Shown piece after piece: positions 1 to 8,992 of a stretch of DNA of 64,000 nt. Made by a program: the position numbers and the translations under genes. The notes beneath the pieces are model-generated. The model was not told where the DNA came from. It ran no database searches and saw nothing but the letters and a program-made list of their open reading frames with translations. Source of the DNA: Thermoguttaceae bacterium (GTDB lineage Bacteria; Planctomycetota; Planctomycetia; Pirellulales; Thermoguttaceae); NCBI GenBank assembly GCA_017407125.1, contig JAFQXE010000047.1, forward strand, positions 85,018-149,017. The letters run 5' to 3'. Every line of letters begins with the position of its first letter. The stretch's first letter is position 1.

Positions 1-733
1 TTTGTCGTTCCCCAAAAATTCTGTCGCGCGGGGTGTAAACCGTAAATACAGAGCCTTGCAAATGGTTAATGATGAAATTGCGTTCCTGATTGCAATACGG
101 TTCGAGCGCTTCTTTGATTGACGCCCGTTTTGTAAGGTCAATCCACAAATAGCGGGCAACGACGTCTGACGTGCTGCCCGGCTTGGGTTTGTCGATATTT
201 TGCCCGTCCCATAATGCGATAAGATTGTTGCAGGAGTTGGCAAGGAATTCCGCCAGTAAAACGTATTGTCCTGTACGGTGGATTTTCTCTCCCTGATTTC
301 TCAGCGCCTGATTCTCTTGCGTCAGCGGCAAGGCGATTTTGGCGTCCATGCAATCCAGAGCGTTTTCAAATTCCCGCCGCGTTTCCGGAAGTGAAAAGTC
401 TTGAACGTAATCTTCTTCCGGCATGGGAAAAACGGCAATCTGCGTTATGAAATCGGGGGCAAAAGCGACTCGAGCCTCATTCACTGCGGCTGCGACAAGC
501 TGATCCGCTCCTGTCGCCATGCCATTGAGAAACACGATTGGTCTTTTGGGACTTTTTTTAGACTCTTGTTTAAATAATTCGTTTAAAAGGTCAGAAAGAG
601 CGCTTCTGAGCGGAAGCTCCGCATCCAGCCCAATGTCTCTGTGCCCGGTAACGCTGATAATAAGCGGGTCAAGGTATTGACCGTCTTTGAAGAAAAACGG
701 TTTCAGGTCGTCAGTAAGGTCGGAAGGCTTCAT
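1..733 (-). CDS. SLOG/LOG-like Rossmann-fold protein, C-terminus cut by window edge
   Basis: An open frame starts at the ATG at 733 and runs without a stop off the left edge, giving at least 244 residues. Near residue 27 it has an ISVTGHRDIG motif. Further on it has an FLNGMATGADQLVAAAV segment, then MPEEDYVQDF, and later NNLIALWDG followed by a serine/threonine-rich stretch. This order (VTGHRD, GADxLVA, Pxxx-Y-xxDF, LIALWDG) is what I know from SLOG-superfamily nucleotide-binding Rossmann proteins. Some of these sense or make nucleotide signals in bacterial conflict systems. There is no signal peptide, so it is probably cytoplasmic. A weak GGAG lies about 14 nt before the ATG. The missing C-terminus could carry a membrane or effector domain. 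The fold is fairly clear; the function is not. Confidence 0.6.
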   Translation of the reverse strand, partial: MKPSDLTDDLKPFFFKDGQYLDPLIISVTGHRDIGLDAELPLRSALSDLLNELFKQESKKSPKRPIVFLNGMATGADQLVAAAVNEARVAFAPDFITQIAVFPMPEEDYVQDFSLPETRREFENALDCMDAKIALPLTQENQALRNQGEKIHRTGQYVLLAEFLANSCNNLIALWDGQNIDKPKPGSTSDVVARYLWIDLTKRASIKEALEPYCNQERNFIINHLQGSVFTVYTPRDRIFGERQ

Positions 734-795
734 TTGTTTATAAGCTGTTCTCCATGGATGACAACAGTCCAGACGCTATTCAGCGCTGGTTAATG

Positions 796-1788
796 TTACA
801 TATCAAAAGGTTTTTTAGGGGAGGATGCGTCTTGATTTGACAAGAACTCATTTATATTATGAAGATTCTGATTTAACGCATCCTTTTGATCCTGAAGCGA
901 TTTTTCTGCCAGTTGATTGCATTTGGGGCAGGCGTTCTGTTCTGACGAGTAGGACGTTCCACAGTTTGAACAGGTTATATAAACCGGAATCTCGTCTTTT
1001 GATTTGGGGCGAAGCAAATCTGCCAGGCGCTTAATTCGTTTGCGTCCAAACTTCCAAAATACAAAGTTGAATATAATGAAAATGATAAACAGTACGAGGG
1101 CTGGCGCGATTGGTTGGGCGGCAATTTCCTTCTCGTTGCCCAAGTTCAAGTTATAGTAGTAGGCGGTTTGATAAAACAGAATGAAGTCAAATATGCCATG
1201 GAACAAAATGGCATATAACAACCCCATGGAAATGTAACTGCTTTTAGTATTTTTTTTGTTTCTTTCAAATTTTGCCAGGGAAAGGTAGTAGCCTAAAATA
1301 ACGCCGCAGAAGAAATGGCAGGGAATAGTGAAAATAGCGCGCCTAATACTGACGGTATAGGCAACTATGGCCCCTCCAACGGAATAAAATCCCATGACAT
1401 ACTGGAGGTTCTCTGCACAAGCAAACCCTAAAGATACAAATACGCCGTAGACGATTCCGTCAAAGCGTTCGTCAAATTCCGGCTTCTTCCAGATATAATT
1501 GTGGAGAAAGTACATTTTAAAACACTCTTCAGTACATGCCGCAACAACAAAGGCGTTGCAGAAAGCATAAAGCAGTGGGTTTGGAAGCAGACTGTCAATT
1601 TGAATAAACGCTTCAATAGTTTCTTCTATAATACCAATGGGGATGATGCTGAATATGCCGAGGAAAAAGGAACCCGCGAGTACACTTACAGGTTCTTTGT
1701 TATACTTGTCTTTACAAAAAATATAGCCCAACCCTGCAACTATAGGCGCTAATGCAGCGCACAGCAGGTAAATAAAGTGATTGTCCAT
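796..1788 (-). CDS. PrsW-family intramembrane metalloprotease with C-terminal zinc ribbon
   Basis: 330 residues and strongly hydrophobic, with about eight predicted membrane segments. The family signatures are present: TEECFK with E87-E88, GFACAEN with E126, PCHFF with H158 and LFHGIFD with H197. These are the residues expected to bind metal in PrsW/CAAX-type membrane proteases. After the last helix there is a basic linker and a short zinc ribbon (CSNCG...CPKCN, about residues 268-285), then a polar tail. In Bacillus, PrsW cleaves an anti-sigma factor; the substrate here is unknown. It lies between an SLOG-type protein and a radical SAM gene on the same strand, but gaps of 60-90 nt give no firm operon evidence. 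No clear Shine-Dalgarno sequence precedes the ATG. Confidence 0.8.
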   Translation of the reverse strand: MDNHFIYLLCAALAPIVAGLGYIFCKDKYNKEPVSVLAGSFFLGIFSIIPIGIIEETIEAFIQIDSLLPNPLLYAFCNAFVVAACTEECFKMYFLHNYIWKKPEFDERFDGIVYGVFVSLGFACAENLQYVMGFYSVGGAIVAYTVSIRRAIFTIPCHFFCGVILGYYLSLAKFERNKKNTKSSYISMGLLYAILFHGIFDFILFYQTAYYYNLNLGNEKEIAAQPIAPALVLFIIFIIFNFVFWKFGRKRIKRLADLLRPKSKDEIPVYITCSNCGTSYSSEQNACPKCNQLAEKSLQDQKDALNQNLHNINEFLSNQDASSPKKPFDM

Positions 1789-1875
1789 AGCTGAAAATGT
1801 GGATTAAGGACAGGGAATGAGAATAAAAACAGGAAAAGACGACGCTTATTCCAATTGTTCCCAAACCACTATAAT

Positions 1876-2757
1876 TTAAATATATACAACGGTTTTTAAC
1901 CCAGTTTGAGTTGTGATGCTGTTTGCAATGTCGTCCAGCCGTTGACGGGGCAGGGCGATAACGCCTTTTTCTGCCGGAATGCGCCTGACGGTGTGAACCT
2001 GAACGTAGTCGATTTGCCCGTTGGCGTCGAGAATCTTTTCCAGTTGGGCGATATAGGCGTTGACTTCGCCGTCAGACGGGCCGCCGTCGCCGTGAACGTC
2101 TGAAAAAAGCGTTTGGATTATTACCTTGTGACGTTGAGCGGTTAAGACAATATTATTAACGCATTTTTCTAATGGAACGGCGGAACGGTCGATTTTTTTG
2201 TAAAACGATTCCGTTCCGGCGTCGAGCTTGCACCAAATCTCGCCGTTGTTCGCCATTAAAACGTCCACGCCTTCGATAACGTCTGGACGGTCAAGGCAGG
2301 TGGAGTTGGTTATAAGAACAAGTTTGACGTCTTTTCCGCCGCATTCCTGCCGAACGTCTGCCGCAATGCGGGCAGCGGGCAGAAAATATTTGCTTAGAGT
2401 CGGTTCTCCGTTTCCGCTAAAGGCGACGTCGTTGAGCCGCCTCAGGTCTTCCGGCGTGGCGTCGAAAGGAGAATGATTAAAAATCAGTCCTTTTAACGCG
2501 CCGATAAACAACAGATGCAGTTCTTCGTGTAAAACGTCCAGATCAATAACGCGATTTTGCGGCGGAACAGTTGATAAATTGTGCTTTTCGACCTGACAGT
2601 AGATACAATTGAAAGTGCATTCACAGGCTGGACTTAAGTCGATTCCGAGGGAAATGCCTCGAGAGCGTCGGCTTAAAACAGGGTATACGTATTTAAAATC
2701 TTCCCAACGTCGGGAATGATTTATGTATAAATCGTCAATGCGGGCTTGATCTATCAT
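1876..2757 (-). CDS. Radical SAM protein (COG0731/TYW1-like)
   Basis: 293 residues. The radical SAM cluster motif CxxxCxxC is formed by C47, C51 and C54 in the segment CECTFNCIYCQ. It is preceded by GISLGIDLSPAC, typical of the COG0731 branch related to wybutosine-synthesis enzymes. A SAM-binding FSGNGEPTLS motif follows near residue 115, then LITNST and the NGEIWCKLDAG strand of the partial TIM barrel. The enzyme should bind a 4Fe-4S cluster and cleave S-adenosylmethionine; its substrate is unknown. It is cytoplasmic, with no signal peptide. The ATG at 2757 has no good Shine-Dalgarno sequence. Confidence 0.8.
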   Translation of the reverse strand: MIDQARIDDLYINHSRRWEDFKYVYPVLSRRSRGISLGIDLSPACECTFNCIYCQVEKHNLSTVPPQNRVIDLDVLHEELHLLFIGALKGLIFNHSPFDATPEDLRRLNDVAFSGNGEPTLSKYFLPAARIAADVRQECGGKDVKLVLITNSTCLDRPDVIEGVDVLMANNGEIWCKLDAGTESFYKKIDRSAVPLEKCVNNIVLTAQRHKVIIQTLFSDVHGDGGPSDGEVNAYIAQLEKILDANGQIDYVQVHTVRRIPAEKGVIALPRQRLDDIANSITTQTGLKTVVYI

Positions 2758-3105
2758 TAGGGGAATGTGGGGAGGGTTTTCTTAAAAAGGAGTGGTTAGT
2801 AGTAAGTGGTTAGTAAAACGCTTGCGCGTTTACTGCTAAAGACTTGGAGCTTACAACTTCTCGCTTTTCTCATATAATAAGAGCTATTATATACTAAAAG
2901 TTTTAAGTTTTCAAGGGAGGCAAATAAGAAAAAAACGATTTCTTTTTATTTATACAGGATAAAAAGTCATTGCAACCGTGGCGATTTTATCGATTTTATC
3001 GATGAATAAGAACGTAAACGCGATAAAATTTTGAAAAAAGCCGAAAAAAATCGGAATTGGTTTCTTTCAAAAATCAAAAGATGGATTAAAATATATTAGA
3101 TGGAG
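2758..3105. other. Intergenic region, AT-rich, with short heptamer repeat
   Basis: The spacer separates the divergent radical SAM and PQQ-like genes. Near 2795-2820 it holds a short tract of GTGGTTAGTAGTAAGTG type. The rest is A/T-rich with an ATCGATTTTATCGAT-type duplication at about 2980-3005. I see no gene or RNA here. Confidence 0.5.
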
Positions 3106-3111
3106 TATAAT
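3106..3111 (+). promoter_or_regulatory. Candidate -10 box of the PQQ-like protein gene
   Basis: A perfect TATAAT lies about 54 nt before the chosen start at 3165. The -35 region (about 3083-3088) is a poor match, so this is only a likely sigma-70 type promoter. Confidence 0.35.
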
Positions 3112-3164
3112 TTTAACTGGAAGATGGTTTGAAAAACTATCGTCATTTCCTTTGGAGATATTCA

Positions 3165-4904
3165 ATGTTAAACCATACAATTAAATCAGCATTGTTATTT
3201 TGTCTGTTGTTTGTATTGATGGCAAACGACGGTTTTTGCCAACTCATTACGCAACCTCAGGCCAGCAGAGTGGGGTTGACTCGAAAATGGACGGCTCAGG
3301 CTACCATGAGCAGTTCGCAATCTACGTTAAAACAGATCGTTCTGGATCATGGGACGCTGTTTGCTCTTACCGATACCGGACAGCTTCAGGCGTTCAACGC
3401 AGAAACCGGCGCAACGCTGTGGACCGTTCAGGTAGGTCGTCGGGATTTGATTGTTTCAGAAATGGACGTCAGCAAAAATTACGTTGCCGTCATGAATGGT
3501 TCTACCATTTATGTTTACAATCATTTCAACGGAAAACTTCTCTGGTCTGGCGAAGCGGATGTGATTCCAGGCGCCGGTCCGGCAGTTAGTGAAAGCCGCG
3601 TTTACGTACCGGGTATCAATGGCCGCATGCAGTCTTTTCCATTGCGTCTGGTTGGAGATCCGATAACTGAATTTGGCAAAGATGAGAAAACCCTTTCCCC
3701 AGAAGAGCGCGAGCAGTTGGAAATTGAACGACGGGACAGCCTTCGCATTCTCGATCAATATGTAGAACCGCTCAATGCTCAGTCAATGGGCAGAATTTAT
3801 CAGAGTCCTGTAATTGCGCGCGACGACGTTCGTGACGCCGTTTATAGTTCCCTGCCTTCAGGAGAAGATCACATCGTTTGGGTTACAGACGACGGCATCA
3901 TGTACCTTGGATCCATTGGCACGTCTGAACTGGCGGATGCTTTTAAGATCAAATACCACGTTCCAACGGAAAAAAACATTACATCGCGTCCGACGTTTAT
4001 CGAAGAGGATGTTATTTTCCCTGATCAAACGGGCAATATTTATATGGGAAGCCGCGACGGTTATGTCTACTGCGTTCGCGAAAACGACGGCAAGCAGCTT
4101 TGGACGTTCCCCTGTAACGAACCGATTATTGAGCATTTAGCTGTCTTTAGCCGTCTGCTGGAAAAAAGAGACGAGAAGAGAAAAAAGATGTATGAACGTT
4201 ATTTGTACGTTCCAACGTATCAAAAAGGCATGTTTTGTCTGGACGCCGTCAAAGGAGAAAAAATCTGGCAGACGCCTGGAATCAAAAAATTTCTTTCACG
4301 ATCCAATACTCGCGTGTATACGGTAGACTACCGCAATAATCTGACGGTAATGGATGCACAGTCTGGGCAGGTTTTGGGAACAATGCCCCTCAATAACAAT
4401 AAGATTCAATATCTTAACGAGATTACAGACCGTATTTATCTGGCGACGGAAGATGGCATGATTCAATGCCTGGCGCAGATTGACCAGGAAAAGCCGATTT
4501 ATTTCCGACAAGATCCCGAAGCCAAGGTTGAAGCCGACTTCGATCCTGCGGCTGAAAAACATAAAGCAGACGATAAGAAAAAACCGGCCAAAAATGAAGA
4601 AGACCCCGGATTTAACGACAACGACAGCGGCTTTGGCGATGACGACAGCGGCTTTGGCGATGATGACAGCGGCTTTGGCGATGATGATAACGCCTTTGGC
4701 AACGATGCTAACGGCGATGACGCCGGAGGCGACGATTTTGGCGACGATGCCTTTGGCGACGACGCCGGAGCAGACGACGCCGGAGCAGACGACGCCGGAG
4801 CAGACGACGCCGGAGCAGACGACGCCGGAGCTGACGATGCTGGAGCCGACAATGCTGGAGCCGACAATGCTGGGGCCGGCGATGAAGACGACCCGTTCCT
4901 GTAA
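3165..4904 (+). CDS. Secreted PQQ-like beta-propeller protein with acidic repeat tail
   Basis: I place the start at the ATG at 3165 rather than 36 nt upstream, because a GGAG lies 7 nt before it and a clean signal peptide follows (about residues 1-26, ending GFCQ). The mature protein carries PQQ-quinoprotein-like blades: LDHGTLFALTDTGQLQAFNAETGATLWT, GSRDGYVYCVRENDGKQLWTFP, GMFCLDAVKGEKIWQTP and VMDAQSGQ. Such propellers are common exported scaffolds in planctomycetes and need not bind PQQ. The last 100 or so residues are very acidic, with repeats of DDSGFGD followed by DDAGA units encoded by near-identical 15-nt repeats (about 4755-4850). The tail could bind calcium or act as a spacer. It is followed closely by a sugar isomerase/epimerase gene, possibly co-transcribed. 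Confidence 0.75.
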   Translation: MLNHTIKSALLFCLLFVLMANDGFCQLITQPQASRVGLTRKWTAQATMSSSQSTLKQIVLDHGTLFALTDTGQLQAFNAETGATLWTVQVGRRDLIVSEMDVSKNYVAVMNGSTIYVYNHFNGKLLWSGEADVIPGAGPAVSESRVYVPGINGRMQSFPLRLVGDPITEFGKDEKTLSPEEREQLEIERRDSLRILDQYVEPLNAQSMGRIYQSPVIARDDVRDAVYSSLPSGEDHIVWVTDDGIMYLGSIGTSELADAFKIKYHVPTEKNITSRPTFIEEDVIFPDQTGNIYMGSRDGYVYCVRENDGKQLWTFPCNEPIIEHLAVFSRLLEKRDEKRKKMYERYLYVPTYQKGMFCLDAVKGEKIWQTPGIKKFLSRSNTRVYTVDYRNNLTVMDAQSGQVLGTMPLNNNKIQYLNEITDRIYLATEDGMIQCLAQIDQEKPIYFRQDPEAKVEADFDPAAEKHKADDKKKPAKNEEDPGFNDNDSGFGDDDSGFGDDDSGFGDDDNAFGNDANGDDAGGDDFGDDAFGDDAGADDAGADDAGADDAGADDAGADDAGADNAGADNAGAGDEDDPFL

Positions 4905-4957
4905 TAGAACGGTTTTGTATAATTGATTTGTTTAACCCTAACCGCACTCTTTTTGTT

Positions 4958-5809
4958 ATGACAAGTGAAAAGTGGCCTGTGGGCGTTTTTGCCAGTATTG
5001 ACGCTGGATTGGGCGTTCAGTTGGACGTTGTAAAGGAACTGGGAATCAAGGCGATTCAGATGCATACGCCGCACAAGAATTCCCGAACTCCCGAAAAAGC
5101 GAAGGAGTTTATCGCCAAATTGCAGGACGTCGGCGCAGAATTGACAGTTGTTTTCTGCGGCTTTGACGGCGAATCGTATGCGGATATTCCAACGACGCAA
5201 AAGACGATTGGTTTGGTTCCGCCGGAAACGAGAGCGGAGCGAACTCTGGAAGTCAAAGAAATCGCCGATTTCGCCAAACTGCTGGGCTGTGACGCCGTCG
5301 GAATTCATATTGGATTTATTCCCCATGAAGAAGACGACCCGCAGACGTGGAAAGATCTCGTTGCGGTAGCTCAGGAAGTCTGCGACTACATTGCCAACAA
5401 CGGACAGTATCTCCATCTGGAAACCGGACAGGAAACGGCAGACGGGCTTTTGAAGTTCATCCATGCGGTTGACCGTCCGAACCTGCGCGTCAATTTTGAT
5501 CCCGCCAATATGATTCTTTACGGTTCCGGCGAGCCGATCGAAGCGTTAAAGAAGGTTGGTCAGTACGTCCGTTCCTGCCATTGCAAGGACGGAAAATGGG
5601 CAGCCAAGCCGGGCGAAGAATGGGGCTGTGAAGTTCCCTTTGGCGACGGCGACGTCAATGCGAAGAAATTTCTCGAAACGCTTAAGGAAATCGGATACGA
5701 AGGCGCGCTGACAATCGAACGCGAAATCCCTCAGGAACCGGAACGTCAAAAGGCGGAAATCAGCAAAGCCAAAACGCTCATCGAGCAGATTAAAGCCGAG
5801 ATTCTGTAG
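4958..5809 (+). CDS. Sugar phosphate isomerase/epimerase (xylose isomerase-like TIM barrel)
   Basis: 283 residues from the ATG at 4958. An upstream in-frame TTG at 4928 has less support, and neither start has a strong Shine-Dalgarno sequence. The protein has the AP-endonuclease-2/xylose-isomerase-like TIM-barrel pattern: GVFASIDAGLG, GIKAIQMHTPH, GCDAVGIHIGFIP, YLHLETGQE (metal-binding Glu), RVNFDPANM (metal-binding Asp), SCHCKDG (His) and GALTIERE (Glu). These residues suggest a divalent-metal dependent keto-aldo isomerase or epimerase acting on a sugar or inositol. It is cytoplasmic. It lies 53 nt after the PQQ-like gene and ends just before two hairpin terminators. The substrate cannot be told from sequence. 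Confidence 0.8.
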   Translation: MTSEKWPVGVFASIDAGLGVQLDVVKELGIKAIQMHTPHKNSRTPEKAKEFIAKLQDVGAELTVVFCGFDGESYADIPTTQKTIGLVPPETRAERTLEVKEIADFAKLLGCDAVGIHIGFIPHEEDDPQTWKDLVAVAQEVCDYIANNGQYLHLETGQETADGLLKFIHAVDRPNLRVNFDPANMILYGSGEPIEALKKVGQYVRSCHCKDGKWAAKPGEEWGCEVPFGDGDVNAKKFLETLKEIGYEGALTIEREIPQEPERQKAEISKAKTLIEQIKAEIL

Positions 5810-5833
5810 AATTAGAGCGTGACATTTCTGAGT

Positions 5834-5886
5834 GCGAGAGCAAAGCTCTCGCTTTTATACGCGAGCGAAAGCTCGCGTTTTTTCTT
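5834..5886 (+). terminator. Two tandem rho-independent terminators
   Basis: The first hairpin is at 5834-5852 (GCGAGAGC / GCTCTCGC, AAA loop) followed by TTTTA. The second is at 5860-5877 (CGCGAGC, GAAA loop, GCTCGCG) followed by TTTTTTCTTTT. Both follow the isomerase/epimerase stop codon. Confidence 0.8.
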
Positions 5887-5990
5887 TTGCGGCAGGGGAC
5901 TGCCGCGATCCGGGCTTATCGTTGGATTTCAGCGGGTCGTTGGTTAAGGCGGCGTCAAGCCGCCGCACTCCCAGACTCAAGCGGCTAACG
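5887..5990. repeat. Palindromic intergenic modules
   Basis: Contains GCGGCAGGGGACTGCCGC and GGCGGCGTCAAGCCGCC palindromes joined by a CCGGGCTTATCGTTGGAT-type spacer. The same modules recur, often on the opposite strand, near 12.7, 19.5, 29.5, 51.4 and 63.4 kb. Confidence 0.75.
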
Positions 5991-5992
5991 CT

Positions 5993-7672
5993 TTATCTAA
6001 CGACGCATTCAAATCGAATGATTCCGCCTTCGCCAGGCTCAAGCGGGTCGTCGATTTCCCATCTTAGAACGAGCGATCCGGCTTTGTTCGGCTCTGTCAT
6101 GAACGCGCCCTTCTTGGAACATTGCGCTGAACCTTCGGCGTATTCCAGACGTCCGGTCAAACTGTCGAGAATGGTAACGTTTCCGACGGGTTCGTCTCCG
6201 ATGTTGTCAAACCGAATGGTAAATTCGATGTGATCTCCGGGTCGGGCGTCTTCAACGCTGGCGATTTTGACGATTCGCACTTTGGGATTGTTCGTGTCTT
6301 TGTCAAGCTGATACACAATGCCGGGACCTTCGTCTTTGACGACCGCCATGACTCGCTTGTAATCAATGGCGACTTGCGGATTGGACGTAAAGCCCCACGA
6401 CGCGGCGCGGCGAATGGATTCCGCCAGTACGCCGGCTTCAGAACGATCCATGACGCCGGTTTTGATAATCTTGAGGTTTTCATACGCTCGGAACGAGTTG
6501 TCGGCAATCATCATCTGGCGGCGGTTGGACGATTCGCCCGCGGCGACCTTGCCGATAAACTGTTCGCCTGGTTTTGTTGCTAAATTCTCACCGTAAGCCA
6601 GATGCTGTTTACTTTGCATCTCACTGACGTTTCGCTGTTGGTTAATTGCCAGTTGAGTTCCATCGTAGCCAATTGGCTTCTGAATATTCTCGTTTATACC
6701 AGCATAGATAACCTGACGAACGGCGCGAAATTTTGGAGCGTAAATTTCAACTCTGTTACTGGCTTCAACTCCGACTTTGCCGTCGATGGTGTCGAAGTGA
6801 ACGATTGTATTTTCCGGTTCCAAACCAGAAACGGAGAAGTCGTCGTGGACTTTAACGCCTTTGGGACCCATGCCGCCGTCGGCGATAAATTCGTCTTGCG
6901 GCCATTGTCCGCCGTTGGACGGCTGAATTCCCGGCGGCGTCCAGGCGGAACGAACTCCTCCCTGCGGCTGATTGAACGGCAGCGGAGTTCTGATTCCTGG
7001 CGAAACTCCCGCCGCGGCGGGCGTTGGATACGGGACTTCAGGTTGAAAGTCCTGAATAGTTGGAGACGAGTACGGAACCGCCGGAGTGGGCGCGAAGTTT
7101 TGCGGCGGCAGCGGCTGGGCTTCTGACAGAGGAACGTCTGACAAAACCTGGAAGTCTCTGATTTGTCCTTCCTGTCCTCCAATCATCCGTTCAAAATCCT
7201 GTGGATTAAAATTGCCGGATTGTCCTCGGAACGACGCTCCGCCGTTGACGTAACCGCTAACATTAATGGACGAAGAGTTGTCAGGCGTAACCTGATTGCC
7301 AACAGCCGGGCTGACAGGCGCGGCTTCCGGATTGGATGACGCGTCAACCGACGGTAAACGTTTGACTTCAATCGGACCGTTGGGGTCGTACGCCATGGGG
7401 TCGTTTGAAGGAGCGAGGTCGTATTGACTGTTAATGGTAATGCTCTTCGTAACTGCGCCGGACGAGTTTTCAACAGCTTCGCCGGAATTTGGCTGTTCGT
7501 TGGTTTTTGCGGCTTTTTCAACGTGAGAGTTTACCGGAACGAAAACCCATTTTCTCCCGTCGGCGCCTTTTGTAGCGCAGGACGTCATTGAGCAAAGCGT
7601 TAGCGCGCTCAACGCTGCTGCAAAGAGCAGCTGAACGCTGTAGGATGCAATATAAGGTCTGCGAATATTCAT
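5993..7672 (-). CDS. DUF11-domain envelope lipoprotein
   Basis: 559 residues. The N-terminus is a signal sequence ending at a possible lipobox (SMTSC, C32). Residues 60-280 are a Pro/Asn/Gln-rich low-complexity region. A C-terminal DUF11-type Ig-like domain (about 465-559) contains VEDARPGDHIEFTIRFDNIGDEPVGNV and ILDSLTGRLEYAEGSA, the classic conserved repeat domain of bacterial surface proteins. A Shine-Dalgarno AGGA lies 11 nt upstream of the ATG. It is the last of three same-strand genes (10012 to 5993), all exported, and probably forms an envelope layer or complex with them. The assignment of DUF11 is solid; the molecular role is unknown. Confidence 0.75.
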   Translation of the reverse strand: MNIRRPYIASYSVQLLFAAALSALTLCSMTSCATKGADGRKWVFVPVNSHVEKAAKTNEQPNSGEAVENSSGAVTKSITINSQYDLAPSNDPMAYDPNGPIEVKRLPSVDASSNPEAAPVSPAVGNQVTPDNSSSINVSGYVNGGASFRGQSGNFNPQDFERMIGGQEGQIRDFQVLSDVPLSEAQPLPPQNFAPTPAVPYSSPTIQDFQPEVPYPTPAAAGVSPGIRTPLPFNQPQGGVRSAWTPPGIQPSNGGQWPQDEFIADGGMGPKGVKVHDDFSVSGLEPENTIVHFDTIDGKVGVEASNRVEIYAPKFRAVRQVIYAGINENIQKPIGYDGTQLAINQQRNVSEMQSKQHLAYGENLATKPGEQFIGKVAAGESSNRRQMMIADNSFRAYENLKIIKTGVMDRSEAGVLAESIRRAASWGFTSNPQVAIDYKRVMAVVKDEGPGIVYQLDKDTNNPKVRIVKIASVEDARPGDHIEFTIRFDNIGDEPVGNVTILDSLTGRLEYAEGSAQCSKKGAFMTEPNKAGSLVLRWEIDDPLEPGEGGIIRFECVVR

Positions 7673-7793
7673 TTGTTCCGTTCCTGTTTAATCAAACGTT
7701 GAGTAAAAACGTTGGTTGTTGAAGTTGTATAATAATGACGCATTCCGCCTTAATTCTGTTGAATTGAGACGGACGCGTGTAATTCTGATTTAA

Positions 7794-8738
7794 TTAAAAC
7801 TCGATATCGTCGAACCCGTCGTTTGCCCCCGGCGCATTGTCAGGCTGGCCCGGTTGTTCCGTTGGCGGCAGAGCAGGCTGCTTGCCCTGGGCGCTGGGCT
7901 TCTGAGCTCCGGGTTTAGCCGGAGCTATAGTCGTTGTTGACTTTCGCGTGGCCGGGACGCTGGTATTGTAATCGATAAATGACGGCGACCCAAATTGAAA
8001 TTCGTCGCTTAACAGTCCTTCCGGAGTTCGAATCGGCATTCGTCCGCCCAGTCGCAGTACGGCAACCGGACGCCCCATCGTATCGGCGACGGCAACGGGG
8101 TCTGCGTCTGACGGAATATCAAAAGTACTTTGATATTTATTGGGCGGATTGACAGTCGGAATGGGATTATTTGGATCTTCCAGGTAAATGACTCGCGTAA
8201 CGAGATTGCCTCGCAGAGCCTCTTTGATGTCTTCCAGCGATATTTCAACGACAATCGGGTTTTGAACCTCTTTTCCTTTCGGCGCGTAGATTCGGTCGAT
8301 TATTTCCAGTGTCGGAAAAAGTTCCGCGCCTTGAGCGTCCAGTACCGGGAAATTGGTTATTCGCATTCGATAAACCTGTCCGATTAACAGACCGACGATA
8401 TTGGGCATGGGCTTTAGCGGCGTGAACTCTCCCTGATACGTCATGGAAATATTTACGCCTCGCGGACCGGTAACCAGAACAGGTTGATAGTATCCCTGAA
8501 CCGGACCGCCCATGTGCAAACGCTCCTGACCAAGAAATCCAGGCGCGCGAACGCCTGCGCTGTTATAATGCACCGGCGGAACTCCAACCGCAGACCTCTG
8601 TGAATAAGATACCGAGGCGGTACTGAGCATGATCAATACTGCCAGACAGGAAGTTAAAGCGCGTCTGATTCCGTTTGAGTAAACGTTCATCCCTGAACCG
8701 TCCATGGTTAAAGTTATTGCAAACCGGTATTTATCCAA
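7794..8738 (-). CDS. Exported planctomycete envelope protein, paralogue of the next upstream gene
   Basis: 314 residues from 8738. A shorter start at the ATG at 8690 (MNVYSNGIRRALTSCLAVL) would place the signal peptide better. The central domain shares a full set of motifs with the 339-residue lipoprotein at 8993-10012: VTGPRGVNIS, YRMRITNFP, ELFPTLEII, a DI..AL.GN.VT.VIYL segment, DPVAVAD and VLRLGGRMP. The C-terminus is a Pro/Ala/Gln-rich tail ending in DDIEF. The family is familiar to me only as conserved hypothetical in planctomycetes. It is the middle gene of a three-gene minus-strand cluster, 121 nt upstream of the DUF11 lipoprotein gene. Confidence 0.65.
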   Translation of the reverse strand: MDKYRFAITLTMDGSGMNVYSNGIRRALTSCLAVLIMLSTASVSYSQRSAVGVPPVHYNSAGVRAPGFLGQERLHMGGPVQGYYQPVLVTGPRGVNISMTYQGEFTPLKPMPNIVGLLIGQVYRMRITNFPVLDAQGAELFPTLEIIDRIYAPKGKEVQNPIVVEISLEDIKEALRGNLVTRVIYLEDPNNPIPTVNPPNKYQSTFDIPSDADPVAVADTMGRPVAVLRLGGRMPIRTPEGLLSDEFQFGSPSFIDYNTSVPATRKSTTTIAPAKPGAQKPSAQGKQPALPPTEQPGQPDNAPGANDGFDDIEF

Positions 8739-8872
8739 TCATACCGGCAGACGATTAGTCTGATTTGTTGTTATTTTCTGAAAATTGAGCGCATTATTCG
8801 ACTCTGCGCCGTCTTATCAGAATAATCCCTATATTTTTATATCGGCTAATTATTTAGAGAATTCCAACGAAA

Positions 8873-8917
8873 AAACCGTCTGAACCGGTTTTTTTTACTT
8901 TCCGATTCAGACGGTTT
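8873..8917 (-). terminator. Rho-independent terminator
   Basis: A 12-bp inverted repeat (AAACCGTCTGAA / TTCAGACGGTTT) is followed on the minus strand by a run of T. It lies directly after the 339-residue lipoprotein gene, so that gene may be partly uncoupled from the two downstream genes. Confidence 0.8.
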
Positions 8918-8992
8918 GCTGCGTTATGACGAAATCGTGGATTTTGTTTGCCCGAGTTCGGGGCAGTCGCCGCTGCCGAGGCGGCTGATTAA

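Noticed and set aside
4499..5464. 321-residue open frame on the minus strand with a Ser/Ala/Pro tail
   Set aside because: It is the shadow of the acidic repeat and of the isomerase gene on the plus strand.
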